Shown here: one piece after another, positions 26,968 through 34,931 of the stretch
Layout of the letters: each line of letters begins with the position of its first letter
Numbering within the stretch: position 1 is the stretch's first letter
NCBI GenBank assembly: GCA_020847515.1
Contig: JADLBW010000215.1
Coordinates: forward strand, 1-46,890
Direction: 5' to 3'
DNA length: 46,890 nucleotides
DNA from: Pirellulales bacterium
Lineage (GTDB): Bacteria; Planctomycetota; Planctomycetia; Pirellulales; Lacipirellulaceae
Translations under genes and position numbers: made by a program
The notes under the pieces: model-generated
Told to the model about the DNA's origin: nothing
What the model saw: the letters and a program-made list of their open reading frames with translations, nothing else
The model's database searches: none

Positions 26968-28263
26968 CTAGTCGCGAACCCACATGCGGACCGTTTCGCC
27001 GCGGACCGGCGGCAACGCGTCGATCTCTTCGCAGGCGCGCGCCGCGTCTCCTTCGCTGGTTTCGTGCGTCATAATCACCAGCGGCACGACGCCCTGCGCC
27101 TCGATCGGCTCGCGCTGCAGCACCGACGCGATCGAAATGCCGTGCTTGCCGAGAATTGCGGTCACCTGCGCCAGCACGCCAGGATGGTCTTCGACCATCA
27201 CCCGCAAATAGAACTTCGCCCGGGCGGCGTCGTTAGGCGCCGTCGTCACGCGGGCCTTGCGATTGGACCACAGCTCGAGCGTACGGAACGTGATAGCCGT
27301 GCGGCCGACCGCCATGTCGATCATGTCGGCCACCACGGCCGAGGCCGTGGGCATCTGACCGGCGCCCTGACCGTGGAAGAACAACGGCCCGACGGCGTCC
27401 CCTTCGACGCGAATGGCGTTAAACGGCCCGCTCACCTCGGCTAACGGGCTGCGGGCCCGCACCAAGGCGGGCGAAACATCCAGTTCGAGCGTGTCGTCGA
27501 CCAGATCGGCGGTCGCCAGCAGCTTGATCCGGTAGCCCATTTCCTTGGCATAGCGGACGTCGCACACGTCGACGGTGTCGATGCCGGCCCGCGGGATGTC
27601 CTTCCAGTCGACCCGGGCGCCGAACGCCAAGTGGGCCAGAATCGCCAGCTTCTGGGCCGCGTCGCTGCCATCGACGTCCATGGTGGGATCCGCTTCGGCG
27701 TAGCCAAGCCGCTGGGCCTCGGCCAGCACGGCGTCGAACGGCGCTCCCTCGTCGTGCATTTTCGTGAGGATGAAGTTGCTCGTGCCGTTGAGAATGCCGT
27801 GCAGCGACTCGATCTGATTGGCCGAAAGGCAGGTGCTGATATTGGCGATGATCGGAATTCCGCCCGCCACGGACGCTTCGAAGGCGATCGACCGACCCAG
27901 TTCACGGGCTGCGTCGAACAGCTCCGGGCCGTGCTCGGCGAGCAGGGCCTTGTTGGCCGTCACCACGTCCTTGCCGCTTTCCAATAGCCGCAGCATGATC
28001 GTGCGGGCCGGCTCCAGCCCGCCGACCAGGTGAGCAACGACTTCGATCTCAGGATTGTCGATCACCTCATCGACGTTATCGGTGAGCACCCCGGCCGGCA
28101 ACGCGCAATCGCGGCGCTTCTGCAGGTGGCGGACGACAGCCTTTTCGAGCCACAAGATTCGGCCGGCGTGGCGAGCCGTCCGATCGCCGTGATCGAGCAG
28201 AAGCTTCGCGACGCCGCTACCGACAGTTCCCAGGCCAATGATCGCAACTTTGGTTTTTTGCAT
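26968..28263 (-). CDS. hom: Homoserine dehydrogenase with C-terminal ACT domain
   Basis: A 431-residue enzyme that reduces aspartate semialdehyde to homoserine for threonine, methionine and isoleucine. KVAIIGLGTVGSGVAKLLLD is the NAD(P)-binding fold; NKALLAEHGPELFDAARELG, ASVAGGIPIIANI, LHGILNGTSNFILTKM and EADPTMDVDGSDAAQKLAIL are the catalytic-domain signatures. Residues about 350-430 form the ACT domain (VMVEDHPGVLAQVTAILGKH), suggesting feedback by threonine. ATG 28263 is directly before MQKTKVAIIGLG; no ribosome binding site is visible, but a perfect inverted repeat lies 18 bases upstream. Confidence 0.95.
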   Translation of the reverse strand: MQKTKVAIIGLGTVGSGVAKLLLDHGDRTARHAGRILWLEKAVVRHLQKRRDCALPAGVLTDNVDEVIDNPEIEVVAHLVGGLEPARTIMLRLLESGKDVVTANKALLAEHGPELFDAARELGRSIAFEASVAGGIPIIANISTCLSANQIESLHGILNGTSNFILTKMHDEGAPFDAVLAEAQRLGYAEADPTMDVDGSDAAQKLAILAHLAFGARVDWKDIPRAGIDTVDVCDVRYAKEMGYRIKLLATADLVDDTLELDVSPALVRARSPLAEVSGPFNAIRVEGDAVGPLFFHGQGAGQMPTASAVVADMIDMAVGRTAITFRTLELWSNRKARVTTAPNDAARAKFYLRVMVEDHPGVLAQVTAILGKHGISIASVLQREPIEAQGVVPLVIMTHETSEGDAARACEEIDALPPVRGETVRMWVRD

Positions 28264-28280
28264 ATACGTCGATCGAAATA

Positions 28281-28300
28281 GCCGAGCATGCTAGCTCGGC
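28281..28300 (-). promoter_or_regulatory. Inverted repeat in the hom leader
   Basis: GCCGAGC - TAGCAT - GCTCGGC (minus strand) is a perfect 7-bp inverted repeat ending 17 bases before the hom start codon. It has no T run. It could be an operator or an RNA hairpin that affects translation; the absence of a normal ribosome binding site nearby makes either plausible. Confidence 0.35.
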
Positions 28301-28417
28301 AGGGGTAGGAATCGAGCTTGGAAAGAGGCGCTTCGCCGTTCGCCTGCTCGACGACGCGGCGATCTGCTCTAATCGCTGTGGTTTGCGCGGCGTGTACGGG
28401 CGGATACAATCGGCGGT

Positions 28418-28546
28418 TCTATTGAGAACTGCGCGACTAACGAACCGTGCCGGGCTATCGGCTGTCGGCCAGCGGAAACAGGCCTCATTCTGGCCGCTCG
28501 CCGCTAGCCGAATCTACAACGGGCTCATTAGCGGCGCAGGAATCAA
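28418..28546. repeat. Dispersed element of about 130 bp, copy 2
   Basis: Second copy of the element at 5612-5747, in the same orientation. The first 22 bases (TCTATTGAGAACTGCGCGAC and on) and the last 20 (CATTAGCGGCGCAGGAATCAA region) match closely, the middle about 60-70 percent with a few gaps. Here the terminal inverted repeat is degraded (CTAACGAAC versus CTCATTAG). It lies between hom and leuS, which are divergent. Downstream, GCGACTT-GGCT-AAGTCGC (28627-28644) is another perfect hairpin. Confidence 0.65.
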
Positions 28547-28739
28547 TAGACCGGTTTTTTGGCGTCCTGAGGCCTGCGTTGCCGCCGCGAAGGTTCCTCG
28601 CACGATCTGCAAGTATACCACCCACGGCGACTTGGCTAAGTCGCGGCAGGCGGGAGCAGATTCGCCGGCCGGCTGAATGGCAGTCGCCTGGACCTCAAAA
28701 ACCGATATTCCGAACCCCTACCGCCCTGCCCTGCCCTCC

Positions 28740-31388
28740 ATGCCTCGTTACAATCCCGCTGCGATCGAGCCGAAGTGGCAAGCCTACTGGGAGCAGCACC
28801 AGACATTCGCCGCCCCGCGCCTCCCGGCAGGCGATGGGCTGTACGTCCTCGACATGTTTCCTTATCCCAGCGGCAATGGACTGCACGTGGGGCACCCGGA
28901 GGGTTACACGGCCACCGACATCGTCTGCCGCGCCGCCCGGATGCAGGGTAAGAGCGTCCTGCACCCGATGGGGTTCGACTCCTTCGGATTGCCGGCCGAG
29001 GAGCACGCGATCCGAACGGGCGTCCATCCGCGGATTCAAACGGAAAAGAATATTTCGACGTTCCGCCGGCAGCTTAAGATGCTGGGCTTCAGCTACGATT
29101 GGGGCCGCGAGATCGCCACGACTGACGTCGATTATTTCCGCTGGACGCAGTGGATTTTTCTGCAAATTTACGATACGTGGTTTGATCCCGACGAGCAGCG
29201 CGGCCGGCCGATCAGCGAGCTGCCAATTCCCGGCGCGGTAGCGGCGCAAGGACCCGACGCTGTCTGCGCGTATCAAGACGAACGCCGGCTCGCGTACCAG
29301 AGCGAAGCCCCGGTGAATTGGTGCCCCGCCCTGGGCACGGTGCTGGCCAACGAGGAGGTTGTCGACGGCAGGAGCGAGCGCGGGGGGCACCCGGTCGTCC
29401 GCATGCCGCTACGGCAGTGGATGCTGCGGATCACCGCCTATGCCGACCGCCTTGAACAGGACCTGGGAGGCCTCGATTGGCACGAAGGCATCAAAGCCCT
29501 GCAGCGCAACTGGATCGGCCGCAGCACCGGCGCGGAGGCGGACTTCTACATCGGCGACAAGTCGTCGTTCGACGGGTGGAAATCCGCTCGCGGCTCAGGT
29601 CCTTTCCCGGCCAAGCTCGCAGACGACGTCCTGCGCATTTATACGACGCGGCCCGACACGCTCTTTGGCGCTACCTACATGGTGATTGCTCCGGAGCATC
29701 CGCTGGTCGAACGGCTTACGACGCCCGATCATCGGGCCGCCGTCGAGGCGTACCGCCAGCAGGCGGCCGCGAAGAGCGATTTAGACCGCACGGAGCTCTC
29801 CCAAGAAAAAACGGGCGTCTTCACCGGCAGCTATGCGATCAATCCGGTGAACGGCGAGGCGATTCCCGTCTGGATCGCCGACTACGTCCTCATCAGCTAT
29901 GGGACCGGCGCCATCATGGCCGTCCCCGCGCACGATGAGCGAGATTTTGCGTTCGCGCAAGAATACAGCATCCCTATCCGCCCCGTCGTCCAGCCGGGGG
30001 ATCACATTCCCCGGGAGGAAGCGGCCAAAGTCCTGGCGGGCGAGCAGGTCTACGTCGAGAGCGGCGTCGCGATCAACAGCGGCCAGTTCAACGGCCTCCG
30101 CACGCAGGAATTCAAAGAGCGCATCACCGCCTGGCTCGCCCAGCGCGGCCTCGGCCGCCAGGCGGTCAACTATAAGCTCCGCGACTGGCTTTTCAGCCGC
30201 CAGCGATTTTGGGGAGAGCCGTTCCCGATCCTCCATGAGCTCGACTCCGCGGGCAAACCTACGGGGCGGGTTCGTGCCGTCCCCGAAGAACAGCTTCCCG
30301 TCGACCTGCCGCACCTCGACGACTTCAAACCCCACGGACGCCCCGAGCCGCCGCTCGACAAGGCGCCCGAGGAATGGCTCTACCCGGTCGTCGAAGGTAA
30401 GCGCTACAAGCGCGAAACCAATACGATGCCGCAGTGGGCCGGCAGTTGCTGGTACTACCTGCGGTTCCTGGACCCAAAAAACGCCCAGGCGCCGGTCGAC
30501 CCGGCCATCGAACAGGCGTGGATGCCGGTCGATCTGTACATCGGCGGCGCTGAGCACGCCGTGCTCCACCTGCTCTACGCGCGGTTCTGGCACAAGGTGC
30601 TTTACGATCGCGGCGTGGTGAGCACGCCCGAGCCGTTTCAGAAGCTGGTGAACCAGGGCATGATTCTCGGCGAGAACAACGAGAAAATGGCCAAGAGCCG
30701 CGGCAACGTCGTCAACCCCGACGACATCGTCCGGGAATATGGCGCCGATTCGTTGCGGCTCTACGAGATGTTCATGGGCCCGCTCGAGGCCGCCAAGCCC
30801 TGGAGTATGGAAGGCGTTAACGGCGTCTGCAACTTCCTCGGGCGGGCGTGGCGGATGATCATCGACGACCGTTCCGATCGCGTGCAGCTCAATCCGGCAA
30901 TCGGCGATTGGCCGCCGACCGACGAGGACCAGCGGGTGATCCACCGCACGATCAAGTCGGTGACCGAAGACATCGCGAAGCTATCGTTCAATACGGCGAT
31001 CGCGCGGATGATGGAGTTTACCAATCACTTCACGAAGCAGGACCGGCGTCCGCGCGTGGCGATGGAACAGTTCGTGCTGCTGCTGTCGCCGTTCGCGCCG
31101 CACATCGCCGAAGAGCTGTGGCAGTCGCTGGGCCATGACCAGACGCTGGCGTACGAGCCCTGGCCGCAGCACGACGAGTCGCTGCTGGCTGAGGCGACGA
31201 TCGAGCTGCCGGTGCAGGTCAACGGGAAGCTGCGCGGCAAGATCGTCGTGTCGACGGACGCCGACCAGGGGTCGATCCTCGCCGCGGCCCGTGCCCATCC
31301 GAAGGTAGCCGAATATACCGCCGGCAAAGCGGAGGTGAAGGCCGTGGTCGTGCCAGGACGACTGGTCAATATTGTGGTGAAGGGCTGA
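28740..31388 (+). CDS. leuS: Leucyl-tRNA synthetase
   Basis: An 882-residue class I synthetase. The start [20 protein letters not shown] (ATG 28740) matches the family; an open frame begins 63 bases earlier. The HIGH motif is HVGH at 49-52 in [20 protein letters not shown]; the KMSKS equivalent is KMAKS near 648 in [20 protein letters not shown]. The CP1 editing domain is present ([20 protein letters not shown] and [20 protein letters not shown]). The C-terminal domain ends with the usual [13 protein letters not shown] segment. No T-box or leader peptide is visible upstream. Confidence 0.95.
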   Translation: MPRYNPAAIEPKWQAYWEQHQTFAAPRLPAGDGLYVLDMFPYPSGNGLHVGHPEGYTATDIVCRAARMQGKSVLHPMGFDSFGLPAEEHAIRTGVHPRIQTEKNISTFRRQLKMLGFSYDWGREIATTDVDYFRWTQWIFLQIYDTWFDPDEQRGRPISELPIPGAVAAQGPDAVCAYQDERRLAYQSEAPVNWCPALGTVLANEEVVDGRSERGGHPVVRMPLRQWMLRITAYADRLEQDLGGLDWHEGIKALQRNWIGRSTGAEADFYIGDKSSFDGWKSARGSGPFPAKLADDVLRIYTTRPDTLFGATYMVIAPEHPLVERLTTPDHRAAVEAYRQQAAAKSDLDRTELSQEKTGVFTGSYAINPVNGEAIPVWIADYVLISYGTGAIMAVPAHDERDFAFAQEYSIPIRPVVQPGDHIPREEAAKVLAGEQVYVESGVAINSGQFNGLRTQEFKERITAWLAQRGLGRQAVNYKLRDWLFSRQRFWGEPFPILHELDSAGKPTGRVRAVPEEQLPVDLPHLDDFKPHGRPEPPLDKAPEEWLYPVVEGKRYKRETNTMPQWAGSCWYYLRFLDPKNAQAPVDPAIEQAWMPVDLYIGGAEHAVLHLLYARFWHKVLYDRGVVSTPEPFQKLVNQGMILGENNEKMAKSRGNVVNPDDIVREYGADSLRLYEMFMGPLEAAKPWSMEGVNGVCNFLGRAWRMIIDDRSDRVQLNPAIGDWPPTDEDQRVIHRTIKSVTEDIAKLSFNTAIARMMEFTNHFTKQDRRPRVAMEQFVLLLSPFAPHIAEELWQSLGHDQTLAYEPWPQHDESLLAEATIELPVQVNGKLRGKIVVSTDADQGSILAAARAHPKVAEYTAGKAEVKAVVVPGRLVNIVVKG

Positions 31389-31916
31389 ATCGCAATTGAG
31401 TTTCGTTCAGGGAGTAAACGGCGGATTTCGCAACTGGCGCGAATATTGGACAGGCGCATGGGACTTGGTTTTCGATCATCGCTCATTGGGAGCCGTAGTT
31501 CCTCAGCATCGCCTTGCAAGCTCCGTGGCGAACCCTGGCCGAAGGCCATATTCACGCCGCCATGAGTTTGGCCTTCAGCCAAAAAGGAATCATCGCCCTC
31601 GTTCCCTAGGGCGATGCCCTAGGCTACGTTTAATTTGGCCTGCGGCCAAATCCTGGCAGGCATTCCTGCCAACGCGGCGATCGGTGGTCCCCATTCATCC
31701 AGGGGGGTGAATTCACTCAGCCATCGGGGCTGTTTTGCGAACCGGTTCCTGGGCCGATGCCCTAGGCGGCGCCCTGGGGTAAAGCCTTCGGCCCAAACCG
31801 CGAGATTCCATCGAAAATATCTGCGATTTCCGTGCAATCGGTCGCTCGACGTTCGCATTTCTTCGACTCAGCATTCATCATTAGCAGCACAAGCATCGAT
31901 GCCAGGAAGCTCCGCC
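31389..31916. repeat. Intergenic region with a cluster of perfect hairpins
   Basis: No gene is supported between leuS and glgC, although the glgC frame is open from 31635. Four hairpins follow each other: TTTGGC-CTTCA-GCCAAA (31567-31583), CCTAGGGC-GAT-GCCCTAGG (31605-31623), ATTTGGCC-TGC-GGCCAAAT (31633-31651) and GGCAGG-CATT-CCTGCC (31655-31670). The first two types recur at 37155-37246. These look like dispersed palindromic repeats, but some may form structured RNA in the leuS 3' or glgC 5' region. Confidence 0.6.
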
Positions 31917-33227
31917 ATGAAAAACGCTGTTGCGGTCGTCCTCGGCGGCGGGCGCGGTACGCGGCTGCAGCCGCTAACGAAGTACCGCTCCAAGCCCGCC
32001 GTGCCGCTGGCCGGCAAATACCGCCTGATCGACATCCCGCTGTCCAATTGCATTAACAGCGGGCTGAACCGGGTCTACGTGCTCACCCAGTTCCTGTCGG
32101 TCAGTTTGCACCGGCACATTCGCGGCACCTATCGGTTCGACATCTTCAGCGGCGGCTTCGTCGAGATCCTCGCCGCCCAGCAAACCGATTCCAATCATGG
32201 CACCGACTGGTATCAAGGCACTGCCGACGCCGTCCGCAAGAACCTGCGTTACATGACGCAGCCGGGGATCGATTACGTCGTCATCCTCTCAGGCGACCAG
32301 CTTTACCGCATGGACTTATGCGCCATGCTGGAGGCCCACATCCGCTCTGGCGCCGACGCCACGATCGCCACCAAGCCGGTCCATGCCAGCGAGGCGTCGG
32401 CGATGGGCGTCATGAAAGTCGATCACGACGGACGCGTCCTGGGCTTCGTCGAAAAGCCGAAGACCGCCGAAGCCGTCGACCCGGTTCGCATGGACCCGGC
32501 GTGGATCGACGCTCGCGGCATCGCCAGCGGCGGCCGCGACTGCCTGGCCAACATGGGCATCTACGTGTTCAACGCCAAGGTGCTGGCCGAACTGCTGGCC
32601 GACGAGTCCCATCAGGATTTCGGCCATCAGGTGTTCCCGCACGCCATCGGCACGCGCAACGTGATGATTCACCTGTTCGACGGCTACTGGGAAGACATCG
32701 GCACGATCGGCTCGTTCTACGAAGCCAATCTCGAATTGACGCGGACCAACCCGCCCTTCGCCCTCAGCAGCGCCGCGGCGCCGATTTACACCCGTCCGCG
32801 GTTCCTTCCGCCGTCGCGGATCGACGGCGCCTCGATCACCGGCAGTCTCATTTCGGACGGGTGCATCATCGAGCCGGGCGCGCGGATCGAGAACAGCGTC
32901 ATCGGCCTGCGTTGCCGGATCGGGCGAGACGTCACCATCCGCAACTCGATCCTGATGGGGGCCGACTTCTACGAAGAGGTCGACTCCCTCTCCTCGGCTC
33001 GACTGGCCGATCACCCGCCCATCGGCATCGGCGCCGGCAGCGTCATCGAGGGCGCCATAGTCGACAAGAATTGCCGGATTGGCCAGCGCGTGCGTATCAT
33101 TAACGACGCCCAGGTCGACGACGGCATGGCCGGCCAATTATGCGCGATCCGCGACGGCATTCTGGTAGTCGAAAAGGAGGCCGTGCTTCCTACCGACTGG
33201 TACGTCGAGAGCGGCCAACCGCGGTAA
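31917..33227 (+). CDS. glgC: Glucose-1-phosphate adenylyltransferase
   Basis: A 436-residue enzyme that makes ADP-glucose for glycogen. VVLGGGRGTRLQPLTKYRSK is the nucleotide-binding signature; FVEILAAQQTDSNHGTDWYQ followed by GTADAVRKNL is the ATP/regulatory region; VVILSGDQLYRMDLCAMLEA contains the catalytic aspartate; GFVEKPKTA and HLFDGYWEDIGTIGSFYEAN follow. The C-terminal half is a left-handed beta-helix (hexapeptide repeats such as CIIEPGARIENSVIGLRCRI), the allosteric domain. ATG 31917 has AGGA nine bases upstream and starts MKNAVAVVLGG; an ATG at 31899 in the same frame is possible. Confidence 0.94.
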   Translation: MKNAVAVVLGGGRGTRLQPLTKYRSKPAVPLAGKYRLIDIPLSNCINSGLNRVYVLTQFLSVSLHRHIRGTYRFDIFSGGFVEILAAQQTDSNHGTDWYQGTADAVRKNLRYMTQPGIDYVVILSGDQLYRMDLCAMLEAHIRSGADATIATKPVHASEASAMGVMKVDHDGRVLGFVEKPKTAEAVDPVRMDPAWIDARGIASGGRDCLANMGIYVFNAKVLAELLADESHQDFGHQVFPHAIGTRNVMIHLFDGYWEDIGTIGSFYEANLELTRTNPPFALSSAAAPIYTRPRFLPPSRIDGASITGSLISDGCIIEPGARIENSVIGLRCRIGRDVTIRNSILMGADFYEEVDSLSSARLADHPPIGIGAGSVIEGAIVDKNCRIGQRVRIINDAQVDDGMAGQLCAIRDGILVVEKEAVLPTDWYVESGQPR

Positions 33228-33481
33228 TCCGCACATTCCGCCCGCAAGGCGTGCGAATTGCCCGGAAAAGCCGCCCTACCGCCGATTGGCCCCGATGAAG
33301 TCGGTCGTCATACTGGGTGAACAGGCGCATTTTGCGGCCGGGCAGGAGGCGATGCGGCGATCGCGCAGCCTTCCAGCCGGCAAGCGACTGCGTCGGCCGT
33401 AGCACCGCCCCGGTTATCTTCAGCTTGGCATCTACTTCGGCGGCGGGCGTCCATGCCGCTGCTATTTTTGGAGATTGAGAT

Positions 33482-34159
33482 ATGACTTGTCTGCGTCTGG
33501 CGTCGCTGTCGCATCTGGCAGCGGCGGCGCTATTGGTAACGGGCATTGACGCGCGTGCGCTGGCCCAGCAGCCGACCCCGCAGCAGCCAGCGGCCGCCGA
33601 GCAGATACTCTTGGACGAACCGCCGGCGCCCCCGCAGCCGAAGGTGACCGCCGAGGGGCCCGTCCGGGAGAACTACGAGGACGGCAAAGTCCGGGTCGAG
33701 CGCAAGGTGCGCAAGATGTCGGACGATTCAATCGTCAACCATGGCCAGTTCATCGAGTATTACCGTAACGGGCAGAAGTTCGCCGACGGCACGTACGACA
33801 ACGGCGTCATGGAAGGGACCTGGACCTACTGGCATGAAAATGGGCAGCAAGGCAAGCAGGTTAACTTCAAGAACGGCCTGCCCGACGGCTCGTGGGAGTG
33901 TTTTCGGGCCGATGGAACGCTGCAAGCCAAGCGATCTTACAAGGAGGGTAAGCGCGAGGGCCTCTGGGTGACCTACTACGCCGACGGCAAAACGCCGCAG
34001 GTGGAACAAACCTTCGCCGGCGGCAGGCTTAACGGAACGATGACCGTGTACTTCCCGTCTGGAAAGCCGCGCATCGTTTCGGAATTCAAAGATGACATGC
34101 GAAGCGGCGTGGTGACCGAGTGGGATGAATCCGGCCGGAAGATCGCCGAAGCGACGTAG
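33482..34159 (+). CDS. Secreted MORN/YwqK-type repeat protein, ended early by a TAG codon
   Basis: A 225-residue exported protein. A signal peptide (LSHLAAAALLVTGIDARALA) is followed by a Pro/Gln-rich linker and five or six MORN-like repeats: GQFIEYYRNGQKFADGTYDN, GTWTYWHENGQQGKQVNFKN, GSWECFRADGTLQAKRSYKE, GLWVTYYADGKTPQVEQTFA and GTMTVYFPSGKPRIVSEFKD. Such repeats form beta-hairpin arrays; related proteins are called YwqK antitoxins, but no toxin is nearby. The frame stops at TAG 34157-34159, while the next 36 codons continue the repeat pattern (see 34160-34270), so the intact protein was probably about 262 residues. Confidence 0.75.
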   Translation: MTCLRLASLSHLAAAALLVTGIDARALAQQPTPQQPAAAEQILLDEPPAPPQPKVTAEGPVRENYEDGKVRVERKVRKMSDDSIVNHGQFIEYYRNGQKFADGTYDNGVMEGTWTYWHENGQQGKQVNFKNGLPDGSWECFRADGTLQAKRSYKEGKREGLWVTYYADGKTPQVEQTFAGGRLNGTMTVYFPSGKPRIVSEFKDDMRSGVVTEWDESGRKIAEAT

Positions 34160-34270
34160 GAAAACAATCAGCTCAACGGCAAGCTGACGCGCTTTAGCGC
34201 CGACGGCGCCTCGCGGGAAGAGTTCTATAATCACGGCAAGCGCGTGCCGGCGCCGGCGTCCGCGCCGTGA
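34160..34270 (+). pseudogene. Cut-off last repeat of the MORN-type protein
   Basis: In the same frame as 33482-34159, directly after a TAG codon, the sequence reads ENNQLNGKLTRFSADGASRE then EFYNHGKRVPAPASAP and ends at TGA 34268-34270. ENNQLNGKLTRFSADG is a normal MORN-like repeat unit, and the preceding TAG stands where these repeats have tyrosine (TAC/TAT). A single base change thus explains the interruption. Read-through is possible but not shown. Confidence 0.6.
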
Positions 34271-34322
34271 GTCGACGCATCCTAAGAATCGCCGCTTCCA
34301 CGCTCCAGGTCAGTAACACGCC

Positions 34323-34643
34323 ATGCCCACCAGCGCCCACGGACTGGCACACGTTGTGTTCTTTACCTTGAAGGATCAAACGCCGGCGGCGCAACAGGCG
34401 CTGGTCGCAGCGTGCCATCGCTGCCTGCCCGACCATCCGGGCGTCGTGCACTTTAGCGCGGGCGTTCGCGGCCCCGCCTATCAGCGGCCCGTGAATGATC
34501 AGCAGTTTGACGTAGCGCTGGTAGTCGTCTTCGACAGCGAAGCGGCGCACGATAATTATCAGACGTCGACCGCACACCAGCAATTCATCGCCGAGCAATC
34601 GGGCAACTGGGCGCAAGTGCGGGTATTCGACGCGCTGGTCTAA
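34323..34643 (+). CDS. Dabb (stress-responsive A/B barrel) family protein
   Basis: A 106-residue dimeric alpha/beta-barrel protein. GLAHVVFFTLKDQTPAAQQA at the start, HPGVVHFSAGVRGP in the middle and FDVALVVVFDSEAAHDNYQT, then HQQFIAEQSGNWAQVRVFDA are typical of the Dabb fold. Members range from stress proteins to small enzymes, and the substrate cannot be inferred here. It follows the MORN-type gene by 52 bases and may share its transcript. Confidence 0.82.
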   Translation: MPTSAHGLAHVVFFTLKDQTPAAQQALVAACHRCLPDHPGVVHFSAGVRGPAYQRPVNDQQFDVALVVVFDSEAAHDNYQTSTAHQQFIAEQSGNWAQVRVFDALV

Positions 34644-34931
34644 CGGCAGGCCGTTGGAACACGCTGTGTGCCGTTCATAGCCGGCGTGGACCAGATTACG
34701 CCCGGGGGATCGGCGGCCGGCCGCCTATGCGCGGCCAGCTCCGCTACCGCCGCGAGAGCGGCCTGCCGGTTCTGAACGCGGCTAAGGGGGAATTGCCGAC
34801 GAGCCGTCGCCGCGCACGCGGGTCCAGGCCTGGCCGCGGCGTCATCCGCGGCCGCGCCGGGGGCAATCGCAAGTACGCTATAATTCCAATAGCCGCTGCG
34901 ACCGCCTCCGATCTTCCAAGGCCCCAGTACA

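Noticed and set aside
28547-28739. T-box or leucine leader peptide before leuS
   Set aside because: No T-box core sequence, no Leu-rich mini-ORF and no terminator were seen; only a plain hairpin at 28627-28644.
29781-30944. Long minus-strand frame opposite leuS
   Set aside because: LeuRS motifs on the plus strand are unambiguous; the opposite frame is a GC-driven open frame.
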